DNA of 64,000 nt from a bacterium. Lineage in GTDB: Bacteria > SAR324 > XYD2-FULL-50-16. Made by a program: the position numbers and the translations under genes. This document shows, in pieces, positions 37,124 to 45,348 of this stretch. The DNA is taken from the NCBI GenBank assembly GCA_024275165.1, contig JAJRZQ010000006.1, forward strand, positions 62,001 to 126,000, in the 5' to 3' direction. The notes beneath the pieces are model-generated. The model saw only the letters and a list, made by a program, of their open reading frames with translations. It was not told the origin of the DNA and made no database searches. Position 1 is the stretch's first letter. Each line of letters starts with the position of its first letter.

Positions 37124-37902
37124 AACCCCTCCACTAAAGAAGGGATCAGGCTACCGGGGTCTTGCGCCCTCATCAAGACTTCTCCAACTAAAACCGCATG
37201 ATAACCAGCGGCATACAGAGTTTGGCAATCTTTCGCGTTGCCAATCCCCGATTCGCTGACCCGAATCACCCCTTCTGGAAACCGAGGCGCCAAGCGCAAG
37301 CTGGTGTCTAAACTGGTTTCAAAAGTCTTTAAATTGCGGTTATTCACCCCGATCAGCTTTGCCCCCACCTCTAAAGCGCGGTCTTGCTCTTCCTCGTCAT
37401 GCACCTCTACCAGCACGCTCAGGCCAAAACTCAAGGCCAAGCGATGGAAGTAATCGAGCTGCTTTTGGGATAAACTCGCACAGATCAAGAGAACCGCGTC
37501 CGCGCCCATTTCATAAGATTCTCGGATCTGGCGCGGGTCCACCATAAAATCTTTGCGTAAAATAGGGAGTTGAACCACGGCCCGAATCGCCTTTAAGTAA
37601 TCCGCGTGGCCTTGAAAATAATTCTCTTCAGTTAAAACGCTCAAACAAGCCGCGCCCTGTCGGGCGTAGCTGCGGGCAAACTCGAGGGGGAAAAAATCTT
37701 TGCGGATCAACCCTTTAGAAGGGCTCGCTTTTTTAACCTCCGCAATGACCGAAAGCCCGCCCCCCGCCAAAGCCCCGATAAAATCCAAGGGCACCCGCTC
37801 ATCTCGAGGGCCTTTGAGCAGGTCAGATTCGGCCATATGACCCAAACGGGCATCGACCTCCAACCGCTTATCCCGATTGATCCGCGCTAGAATATCGCTC
37901 AT
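37120..37902 (-). CDS. trpC: Indole-3-glycerol phosphate synthase
   Basis: Fourth step of the tryptophan pathway. A TIM barrel of 260 residues with VIAEVKKASPSKGLIR (substrate and catalytic Lys), QLPILRKDFMVDPRQI, LLICASLSQKQLD, LIGVNNRNLKTFE, VSESGIGNAKD and LVGEVLMRAQDPG. All recognised catalytic positions are intact. It overlaps trpD and trpF by 4 bases each, so the three are translated as one coupled unit. Confidence 0.97.
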   Translation of the reverse strand: MSDILARINRDKRLEVDARLGHMAESDLLKGPRDERVPLDFIGALAGGGLSVIAEVKKASPSKGLIRKDFFPLEFARSYARQGAACLSVLTEENYFQGHADYLKAIRAVVQLPILRKDFMVDPRQIRESYEMGADAVLLICASLSQKQLDYFHRLALSFGLSVLVEVHDEEEQDRALEVGAKLIGVNNRNLKTFETSLDTSLRLAPRFPEGVIRVSESGIGNAKDCQTLYAAGYHAVLVGEVLMRAQDPGSLIPSLVEGL

Positions 37903-38915
37903 GCAAAACCGTTGGAAACCTGGATGAGCCTCTCTAGAGCCTGCAACCCCACTTGCTCGCCCAACAGGGCTTCTGCCCGCTGAAAGGCCTCTTTAAAGTT
38001 CAGCCCTTCAGCGGCGGCCAAGACAAAACCCGCGTTCAGCGCGACCACTTCTCGCTTAGGGCCTCGCAACGCCCCCCCAAGAATCTCGCGGCAAGTCACG
38101 GCGTTTTCCGCCGCGCTGCCTCCGGCAATCTCTGTGAGCGGCACCTTTTCATAACCAAACATCTCCGGGTCGAACTCGAATTCCTCAATCTCTCCGTTCG
38201 GGGCCAAATGGGCTACCAGGGTATTTTCGCTCAGAGCGACCTCATCAAAACCGGAAACCCCACTGACCACAAAACCGGATTGAACCCCCAAGCCCTTTAA
38301 TACCCTGGCCATCACCCCGACCAATTGAGGGTCAAAGAGCCCTAAAACCTGTACATTCGCCCCTGCCGGATTGGTCAAGGGCCCCAACAGATTAAACAGA
38401 GTGCGCACCCCCAACTCTTTTCTCACCGGCACCACATGCCTCATGGCCGAATGCAGGGCAGGGGCAAACAAAAAACCGATCCCCGCCTGGTCAATACATT
38501 GCCCCACCTGCTGCGGGGTTAGGTCGATTTTCACCCCCAGCGCCTCCAGCACATCGGCGCTACCCGAGCGAGAAGTCATGCTCCGGTTGCCGTGCTTGGC
38601 TACCTTATGCCCCGCGCCGGCCATCAACAAAGCGACGGTAGTCGAAATATTGATGCTCCCCGAGGCGTCCCCCCCCGTGCCGCAGGTGTCGACCACCTGC
38701 GCGTAGTCCGCCGCAATCGGAGTCGCCTTTTCTCGCATCACTTGCGCAAAAACCGTGATTTCTTCCGCTGTTTCCCCCTTCATGCGCAAGGCCACTAAAA
38801 AGGCCGCCATGACCGGAGGGGAAAGTTCCCCCCCCATCAAGGCCTCCATGAGGGTTCTTGCCTCTGAACTGGTCAAATTTTCTTTCCGAATTACCTTTTC
38901 CAGTAGTCCTTTCAT
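37899..38915 (-). CDS. trpD: Anthranilate phosphoribosyltransferase
   Basis: Second step of the pathway, joining anthranilate to PRPP. The PRPP-binding motif VDTCGTGGDASGSINIST and the KHGNRSMTSRSGSADVLEALG segment are present. Further motifs are FLFAPALHSAMRHVVPVRKELG and GPLTNPAG. Its 338 residues are normal. It heads the trpD-trpC-trpF unit; trpE, trpG, trpA and trpB must be elsewhere. The 186-base gap upstream separates it from the divergent hemerythrin gene. Confidence 0.97.
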   Translation of the reverse strand: MKGLLEKVIRKENLTSSEARTLMEALMGGELSPPVMAAFLVALRMKGETAEEITVFAQVMREKATPIAADYAQVVDTCGTGGDASGSINISTTVALLMAGAGHKVAKHGNRSMTSRSGSADVLEALGVKIDLTPQQVGQCIDQAGIGFLFAPALHSAMRHVVPVRKELGVRTLFNLLGPLTNPAGANVQVLGLFDPQLVGVMARVLKGLGVQSGFVVSGVSGFDEVALSENTLVAHLAPNGEIEEFEFDPEMFGYEKVPLTEIAGGSAAENAVTCREILGGALRGPKREVVALNAGFVLAAAEGLNFKEAFQRAEALLGEQVGLQALERLIQVSNGFA

Positions 38916-39020
38916 GATTTATCGTTTGCTGGGGTTGACCTTTTAAAATAAAGAAAAAACGCTTAAAAATCAAGGCTTGATTGAAGGAGCTTATTTCATG
39001 GCCAGATTGAAAAGTTTCCA

Positions 39021-39050
39021 TTGCTTTTTTTGATTTTTTTAAGATATTAT
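39021..39050 (+). promoter_or_regulatory. Candidate promoter for the bacteriohemerythrin gene
   Basis: TTGCTT (39021-39026), an 18-base T-rich spacer and TATTAT (39045-39050) make a good sigma-70-like pair. They stand 51 bases before the ATG at 39102, which has GGAG at the right distance. The T-rich spacer is unusually AT-biased for this window. Confidence 0.5.
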
Positions 39051-39101
39051 CTATTGTCATGCAGAGCCAATCAAAATTAATTTCTTCTTAATGGAGCAGC
39101 C

Positions 39102-39512
39102 ATGCCTCTTCTGACTTGGAACGAAAACCTAAGTGTTAAAATTCTCTCTATCGACAATCAGCACAAACGATTGATTGATTTAATCAATCAACTGCAAGAC
39201 GCCATGTCTAGTGGAGACTCGCGTTCGGTCTTGGGTGAGATTTTCGATGGTTTACTGAATTACACGATTGAGCATTTTAAGTTTGAGCAAGACCTTTTTG
39301 CAAAGTACGGGTTCCCCGGTGCCGAGGACCACATTAAAGAACACGACCAATTCACCCAAAAGGTAGGCGACCTGCACAAGCAGTTTGTAGGGAGCAGCAA
39401 CTTCATGATCGGGGTGGATGTAATGAAGTTCTTGACCGACTGGTTGGTCAACCACATCCAAGGGGTTGATAAAGGTTATTCTGACTTTCTGATCGCCAAA
39501 GGGGTCAAATAA
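39102..39512 (+). CDS. Bacteriohemerythrin
   Basis: Oxygen-binding di-iron four-helix protein of 136 residues. All seven ligands line up: His21, His58, Glu62, His77, His81, His118 and Asp123, in NQHKRLID, EHFKFEQDLF, DHIKEHD and NHIQGVD. It stands alone, with no sensor domain attached, so it could store, carry or buffer O2. It suggests exposure to changing oxygen. Its function in this organism is inferred from the family only. Confidence 0.95.
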   Translation: MPLLTWNENLSVKILSIDNQHKRLIDLINQLQDAMSSGDSRSVLGEIFDGLLNYTIEHFKFEQDLFAKYGFPGAEDHIKEHDQFTQKVGDLHKQFVGSSNFMIGVDVMKFLTDWLVNHIQGVDKGYSDFLIAKGVK

Positions 39513-39690
39513 CTTTCAGTTCGCGACCCCGCAACCCGGCAAAGCGCATCGAAGAAAGCGCCTACTCGACAAAACTTGCGGGGCCTCGGCTCTCTCCAGC
39601 ACCCCCTTCCAGACCGGAAATAAAAATTAGGTTGCCCCGTGGAAAAGGCCTCACTCAAGAGGTCCAGGCCCGCAAAGCGATTCACTTAAG

Positions 39691-39902
39691 GACCCCTCTG
39701 AAAAACTCCTTGCCTACCGCTTGCTCAAGCGTTAGGTTCGTGCCCTTCGGGCTGATTATAGCCCCTGAGGCGCATTGAGCTTTTCGGTCTTTTCGGTGGG
39801 GAATGAAATCCACAATCCCAACGCGAATCAACAAGTACCACTTTTTGATTGGGCAAGGCATCCCTGCCTTGCCGGGAAACTCCGCGTTTTTCAGAGTTTC
39901 CC
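39691..39902 (+). repeat. MITE-like dispersed repeat, copy C
   Basis: Full-length copy of about 212 bases, closest to copy A: it has the same interior with GAATGAAATCCACAATCCC. The CTACCGCTTG-CT-CAAGCGTTAG palindrome has changed in one arm. TAA is shared by the flanks (CTTAAG at 39685-39690, CCTAAA at 39901-39906). It lies downstream of the hemerythrin gene. The 178 bases before it (39513-39690) carry nothing I can assign. Confidence 0.85.
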
Positions 39903-40015
39903 TAAAACAAATCGGCACACCTTACGCCCTTCCCGGATTGCCTTGTTTTACCAGCGCTCCAGCAGCTCCCCCAAATCAAAACATCCCCGACTTTCAACAA
40001 CAAGCGCCGCTAAAA

Positions 40016-41206
40016 CTATTCGTTGAAACCTGTCGGCTTTTGCCAGCCGAGCCGTTTCAAAACCGCCTCGACAATGCGCTGCGAGAGCTGGGTCATCTCT
40101 GTCAAGACATCCTGCCTTTTGAGCCAGCGAGGGTCTTCTTCAATGGCCAAACAATGAATGCAGGTGGTTAAATATTCCAAAATCAGACTGGGCTGAGGGC
40201 TGTAATCCGCATCAAAAAGCTCCTGCAATGGTTTTTGCTTCAACTCGGTCAGCAAAGCGACCCGCTCTTCCTCATTTTGCGGCAAAACTAAACGGGACTC
40301 CTCTAAGCCAAAATGCCTTAAAGCATTTTTCCATAACAGGGGAAGGAATTTTTTAGCCGGGAATTGCGTGTTGAGAGGCGCCAAAAAAGGCTCTTTGTCT
40401 GTTCCCTGACCCCCAGCCTCTTTTTCATCCTTGGCCTCTACTACCTTTTTATTTTGAGCGTAGTAAAAAAGTTTTCTTGCTTCCATCGGGTCATCGACGG
40501 AAATCCCAAATTTAAGAAAAAGAGGCCTCCTCTCGTAACCCATCCACAACTCGTCAAAAAACCGCTCACTCGCGCCCAGTTCTTCAAACAGGTTGATCAT
40601 GCTCATGTTTAGGGCGAGCATACTTGCCGCGTCCCAAAGCCCGCTCTCGGTTCGTTCCTTGGCCTTGTTTAAAATCGCGTCCGCCTTAGCGAAGAAACCT
40701 TGCGGGTCTTTGTCGGGTCGAATCCCTCGTTTAAACATAAAACTATGGATTTCCCGCTCTACATCCTCTCGTTGCAAACCGATAAACATGCGGTGGTTTC
40801 TCACCATGCCAACGACCTGCAAGGACTCTTTGGTTTTGTTTTTAAAAGAAAAAATAAAAGGCAGGGTTTTGCCATGCAAGGCCAGGGCAACCTGATCGGC
40901 CTTGCGCCAGAGATTGGGGAAACTAATGGCCGGGGAAGCCGGAATATGCTGACCGTAAGAAAAGCCCTTCTCGCTGATATCACATAAGGAATAGGACTTA
41001 CTCCCCACTTGAGCGGTGATCCCTAAAATATCATGGCTCAACAGATCAAGGCGATCCGGTCGATTTTTATATTTACGGTTGCCCAGGCGAATCTTCCCCA
41101 ACGCCTCGGGCAGGCTTTTTTCACCAGATACCTTTTGAAAGCTTTTTGAGAGCGTTTTGCTGGATTGCAATTTTTTCTCGCCTTGGGCAATCTCTTGGGC
41201 TCCCAT
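40016..41206 (-). CDS. PilZ-like domain protein, paralogue 1
   Basis: A 396-residue cytoplasmic protein. Near residues 50-80 it has RPDRLDLLSHD and YSLCDISEKGFSY. The DxSxxG pattern is that of PilZ domains, but the usual RxxxR arginine pair appears only as RxxR, so c-di-GMP binding is uncertain. The long helical remainder includes LALNMSMINLFEELGASER and GYERRPLFLKFGISVDDPMEAR. It is an obvious tandem paralogue of the gene at 41314-42534, differing mainly in the tails. I know no named family. No membrane segment or enzyme motif is seen. Confidence 0.7.
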   Translation of the reverse strand: MGAQEIAQGEKKLQSSKTLSKSFQKVSGEKSLPEALGKIRLGNRKYKNRPDRLDLLSHDILGITAQVGSKSYSLCDISEKGFSYGQHIPASPAISFPNLWRKADQVALALHGKTLPFIFSFKNKTKESLQVVGMVRNHRMFIGLQREDVEREIHSFMFKRGIRPDKDPQGFFAKADAILNKAKERTESGLWDAASMLALNMSMINLFEELGASERFFDELWMGYERRPLFLKFGISVDDPMEARKLFYYAQNKKVVEAKDEKEAGGQGTDKEPFLAPLNTQFPAKKFLPLLWKNALRHFGLEESRLVLPQNEEERVALLTELKQKPLQELFDADYSPQPSLILEYLTTCIHCLAIEEDPRWLKRQDVLTEMTQLSQRIVEAVLKRLGWQKPTGFNE

Positions 41207-41313
41207 AAGTTCCTCGCCGCATGTAAATAGGGTATTTAACCTAAAAGCTAATTGTACTGGGCAAAAAATTCAAGCTAAAAGTCCCTTTCGCTTCCTATTC
41301 CATTTAGATCTAG

Positions 41314-42534
41314 CTATCCTGGCCAACCAACCTCTTTTAACTTTTCCTCCATCGCCCTTTGCATGAATTGAAATACCCTTTTGTTCAAATCCTCTTCCTC
41401 TATGTCCAGGTTGCCCAAGCCTAAAAAAGTTTCAAATAGAAATTGATGGCACACCACTTCCGCGCGCCGAAAATCCTGGTCAAAAATTTCTTGCAAAGGT
41501 TTTTCGGCCATCTCCATGCGCAAATCCGAAGAGAGCGGCTCTAAAAAAGGAAGGGGCAATCGCAAGGAAGGGTCTAGCTTAAAATAAGCCAACCCCAAAC
41601 CCCAGGCATGCTGCAACAAGTCAGAGGCCGTAAAGCGCTCCTCCAGCAATTCCAAAAAAAGCGCTTTGCTTGCTTGCCTGGCCTGAGATAAGGCGATTTC
41701 ACTGGGTTTAAGCTTTTTTTCCCGCACCGCCAAGGTAACGCTTTCTTCCAAGGCGTCCACCTCTTCTGTGGCGGTGACATCGGAAAAAGAAGGCTCTAGA
41801 GATCGATAATGCTCATGCAGCTTCGTAAACCGAGCCAATTGCCGCGCTTCATTGGGGTCGTCAATGGCAATCCCGAACTTGATATACAACGGCCTTCGTT
41901 CATAGCCTTGCCAAAGCCGATCAAAATCCGCTTGCGTGGCACCCAACTCTTCAAAAAAATTGATTAAAGAAATATTTAAAGCCAGCAAACTGGGCATGCT
42001 CCAGTTTTTACTATAGGCCAAACGGCGCGCCTTATCGAGCAAAGCCTCTGCTTTGGCGTAACGATGCAAGGGGTCGTCTTTGGGAATGCGATGCAAAAAT
42101 AAAAATTGTTTGAGCTCTTTGGATACATCTTCCAGCGAAAGCCCAAAAAACAACCGATGATTGCATACTCGGCCATGCACCCGCAGCACCTCCCCCTCCG
42201 ACTCCCCACGAAAATAAAAGGAAATGGGCAAAACCTTGCCGTGCAGATTGCCCCCGCTCGCCTTGACCCGTTCCACCTCCATCGGCAATGAGGCGCGCGC
42301 CTTTAAGGGGATATGCTGAGCGTAAGAGAAGCCTTTGGCGCTAATATCGCAAAGGGAATAGGATCGACTCCCCACCTGAGCGGTGAGTTGGGTGAGATCA
42401 TGGCTCATCAAATCAAGCCTGGCCGGCCTTTGAATGCTCGGGTGCCCATGGGCGATGCGGTCAAATTTCCCCGGAGTACGAGGGGCCGCGCCGGGGTGCT
42501 GGAAGTTTTTTACTAAATCCTTCGAGGATTGCAT
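41314..42534 (-). CDS. PilZ-like domain protein, paralogue 2
   Basis: A 406-residue protein matching paralogue 1 along most of its length: RPARLDLMSHD, QVGSRSYSLCDISAKGFSYAQHIP, LLALNISLINFFEELGA and GYERRPLYIKFGIAIDDPNEAR. The PilZ-like DxSxxG is intact. The second half is helical and carries LFLELLEERFTASDLLQHAWGLGLAYF. The 107-base gap to paralogue 1 suggests the pair is transcribed together. The very AT-rich 115 bases upstream (42535-42649) probably hold the promoter. Function unknown; signalling or type IV pilus/motility is possible from the domain only. Confidence 0.7.
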   Translation of the reverse strand: MQSSKDLVKNFQHPGAAPRTPGKFDRIAHGHPSIQRPARLDLMSHDLTQLTAQVGSRSYSLCDISAKGFSYAQHIPLKARASLPMEVERVKASGGNLHGKVLPISFYFRGESEGEVLRVHGRVCNHRLFFGLSLEDVSKELKQFLFLHRIPKDDPLHRYAKAEALLDKARRLAYSKNWSMPSLLALNISLINFFEELGATQADFDRLWQGYERRPLYIKFGIAIDDPNEARQLARFTKLHEHYRSLEPSFSDVTATEEVDALEESVTLAVREKKLKPSEIALSQARQASKALFLELLEERFTASDLLQHAWGLGLAYFKLDPSLRLPLPFLEPLSSDLRMEMAEKPLQEIFDQDFRRAEVVCHQFLFETFLGLGNLDIEEEDLNKRVFQFMQRAMEEKLKEVGWPG

Positions 42535-42649
42535 GGGGGAAACTTACAAGAATCGGAGTGAAATAAATATATTTATGTTAATATAAACCCTATGATTCCG
42601 CAAGATAAAAGAGATTTTCTAAATATGATACTCCGGTCTTTGCCCTAGC

Positions 42650-45244
42650 TTAGCGGCGGCCTCTTTTTCCTCTCCCAGTCCCCTTCTTCGCCTTCTTTTC
42701 GCTCAGCCATTCTAAGGCTTGCTCTAGGGTCACCGATTCGGGGGTCACATCCTTCGGCAAGCTCGCGTTGGTTTTCCCATGTTTTACATATAAACCATAG
42801 GGGCCGTTAAAAATTTGTATCTCCTGCGCGTCTTCCGGGTGCTTGCCGAGGTCGCGCAGGGCTTCACTGGCCTTTTTACGCCCTCGTTTTTCTTGCGCCA
42901 AGAGCTCTAAGGCTCGCTCTAGCCGAATCGCAATAATACTGTCTTCCTTGGTTAAACTGCGGAAATCCTTGGTACCGTCTTCTTTTTCATGCACCGTATA
43001 AGACCCAAAACGACTGATTCCCACCTTAACCGGCCCCCCCTCGGGGTGCATCCCCAAGGTGCGAGGAAGGGAGAGAAGAACCAAGGCGGTATCCATGTCC
43101 ACTTCCGATTCCTTCATCCCCTTCGGCAGGGTCACCCGTTTCGGTTTCGGCTTGCCTTCTTCCACCTCGCCAAGCTGCACATAAGGGCCATAGGCTCCAT
43201 TGAGCAAAAAAACAGGCAATTGCAACTCGGGATGAATCCCCAACTCTTCATTGCCCTTTTCTTTTTGCATAAAGATCAGGTCGACCTTTTCTTGGTCCAA
43301 TTCAGCGGGACTGATCTCCGGGGGAATGCTCGCCGTTTTCTTTTCCTCACCCTCGACCTTTTCCAAATAAGGGCCAAAACGGCCAATGCAAATATCCGCG
43401 TTCAACTCTGAAAAACGCAAATGACGAAACTCACTCGCTTCGATCTGCTCGGTTTTGGCCAAGGTACGCTCTGCCAAGCCCTGCTTGCCCAAATAGAATT
43501 TTTTTAAATAGGGGAGCCATTCGCTCTTGCCGCTGGCGATCTGGTCTAGCGTTTCTTCCATAGTGGCGGTAAAATTCGTGTCCACCAATTCAGAGAAGTG
43601 ATTCTCCAACAGGTTGACCATGGCAAAGGCGACAAAAGTGGGCACCAGGGTATGACTGGCCACCTTGACATAGCCCCGGTCTTGAATGGTTTCAATAACC
43701 GTGGCATAGGTACTGGGACGACCGATCCCCTCGGTTTCCAACTTTTTGACCAGGCTCGCCTCGGTAAAACGCGCCGGGGGTTTCGTTTCGTGCCCTTTGG
43801 GCTCTAAATCGGCTAGCTTGAGCCTTTCTCCCGGCTTTAACTCGGGCAGAGGGCTCTCTTTGTTTTCCAGTTCTTGAGCCGGGTCATCGCTCCCTTCCAC
43901 ATAGGCGCGAAAAAACCCGGGAAACAAAATCCGGCGGCCCTGGGCACGGAAAATACAATCTTCCGCCTCAATGCGCAAGGTCACATGAGAGAGCTGGGCT
44001 TCTTTCATCTGGGTGGCGACGGTTCGCTTCCAAATGAGGTCGTAGAGTTCCAATTCATAACCACTCAAGCCCGTCTTTTCGGGCAAGACAAAGGTGGCCC
44101 CAGCAGGGCGAATCGCCTCGTGCGCCTCTTGGGCGCCTTTGGATTTACTGGTAAACACCCGTGGTTTGGGGGTTAAGTACTCTTTCCCGTAACGACTGGA
44201 CACGCATTTGCGTGCCGCTGACATGGCCTGATCAGAGAGGTTGACCGAATCGGTTCGCATATAGGTGATAAAACCCTTTTCATAAAGGGCCTGCGCCACC
44301 TGCATGGCGCGACGGGGGCTGAGCCGCAGCTTTCGGGCCGCTTCCTGCTGCAAGGTCGAGGTGATAAAAGGGGCAGAGGGTTTTTGTTTCGATTGCTTTT
44401 CTTCTTGATCCAAGACCTTCCATTCCGCTGTTTCTAAACGCATGGCCAGCTCTCGCGCCTGTTTTTCACCCAAGAGCAAAACCTCTTTGCCTTGCTTGAT
44501 TTGACCCGTATTTTCATCAAAATCCGCGCCAATCGCCAAACGCTTGCCGCCAACCGAGTAGGCTTGCGCGTCAAGCGAATTTTTCCCCTTGCCCAACTTG
44601 GCTAAGAGATCCCAGTAACTGCCTTTTTTAAAGGCCATGCGCTCCCGCTCTTTTAAGACCAACAAGCGCACCGAAACCGATTGCACCCGGCCCGCTGAAA
44701 TCCCGGCGGCTACCTTCTTCCAGAGTAGGGGGCTTAAGGTATAACCGACCAAACGGTCTAAAATGCGCCTTGTTTCTTGGGCATGGACTAAGTCCATGTC
44801 GATCTCGCGAGTATGGTCTACCGCCTCTTGAATCGCTTCCTTGGTGATCTCGTGAAACACCATTCGCTTAATGGCAATGGGTTTTCTCTTGGGCAAATCC
44901 GCCCTTAAGACCTCTAAAAGGTGCCACGAGATGGATTCCCCCTCGCGGTCTTCATCGGTCGCGAGAATCAATTCATCTTTTCCCTTCAGTTTCGCTTTGA
45001 TCTCCCGAATGACCTTGGCCTTGTCTTTGGGAATAATATAAAGAGGCTCAAAGTTTTTTTCCGTGTTGATCCCCAATTGAGCCCAGGCCTTTTCATTCTT
45101 TTTGATCTCTTCGGGAATATCGGCGGCCGATTGGGGGAGGTCTCGAACATGACCCATGCTGGCAATAACCTCATACCCCTTCGGAAGAAAATCCTTGATC
45201 GTTTTCGCCTTGGTGGGCGACTCGACAATAACCAATGCACTCAT
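42650..45244 (-). CDS. topA: DNA topoisomerase I
   Basis: Type IA topoisomerase that relaxes negative supercoils. The N-terminal Toprim domain has ALVIVESPTKAKTI and the acidic DEDREGE. The active-site Tyr is in KGFITYMRTDSVNLS. The C-terminal quarter lacks any CxxC zinc fingers. Instead it has a string of topoisomerase C-terminal repeats, beginning FGPYLEKVEG, GAYGPYVQLG, RFGSYTVHEK and NGPYGLYVKHG, and a basic GRGKRGRR end. At 864 residues this matches the repeat-tailed form rather than the E. coli zinc-finger form. Confidence 0.97.
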   Translation of the reverse strand: MSALVIVESPTKAKTIKDFLPKGYEVIASMGHVRDLPQSAADIPEEIKKNEKAWAQLGINTEKNFEPLYIIPKDKAKVIREIKAKLKGKDELILATDEDREGESISWHLLEVLRADLPKRKPIAIKRMVFHEITKEAIQEAVDHTREIDMDLVHAQETRRILDRLVGYTLSPLLWKKVAAGISAGRVQSVSVRLLVLKERERMAFKKGSYWDLLAKLGKGKNSLDAQAYSVGGKRLAIGADFDENTGQIKQGKEVLLLGEKQARELAMRLETAEWKVLDQEEKQSKQKPSAPFITSTLQQEAARKLRLSPRRAMQVAQALYEKGFITYMRTDSVNLSDQAMSAARKCVSSRYGKEYLTPKPRVFTSKSKGAQEAHEAIRPAGATFVLPEKTGLSGYELELYDLIWKRTVATQMKEAQLSHVTLRIEAEDCIFRAQGRRILFPGFFRAYVEGSDDPAQELENKESPLPELKPGERLKLADLEPKGHETKPPARFTEASLVKKLETEGIGRPSTYATVIETIQDRGYVKVASHTLVPTFVAFAMVNLLENHFSELVDTNFTATMEETLDQIASGKSEWLPYLKKFYLGKQGLAERTLAKTEQIEASEFRHLRFSELNADICIGRFGPYLEKVEGEEKKTASIPPEISPAELDQEKVDLIFMQKEKGNEELGIHPELQLPVFLLNGAYGPYVQLGEVEEGKPKPKRVTLPKGMKESEVDMDTALVLLSLPRTLGMHPEGGPVKVGISRFGSYTVHEKEDGTKDFRSLTKEDSIIAIRLERALELLAQEKRGRKKASEALRDLGKHPEDAQEIQIFNGPYGLYVKHGKTNASLPKDVTPESVTLEQALEWLSEKKAKKGTGRGKRGRR

Positions 45245-45348
45245 GCGGGACTTATTACTTTAATATTTTAGAAAAGGAAAATCGAATCCAAGAGATAAGG
45301 CGAAACGCTCCCCCTTTGTCAAGCCTCAAGGGAAATAAAAACCCTTCT

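Noticed and set aside
39476-39685. Minus-strand ORF of 69 codons at the end of the hemerythrin gene
   Set aside because: It overlaps the hemerythrin 3' end and its composition is not protein-like.
3151-39902. CRISPR or tandem array
   Set aside because: The repeat copies are single, far apart, in both orientations and over 150 bases long.
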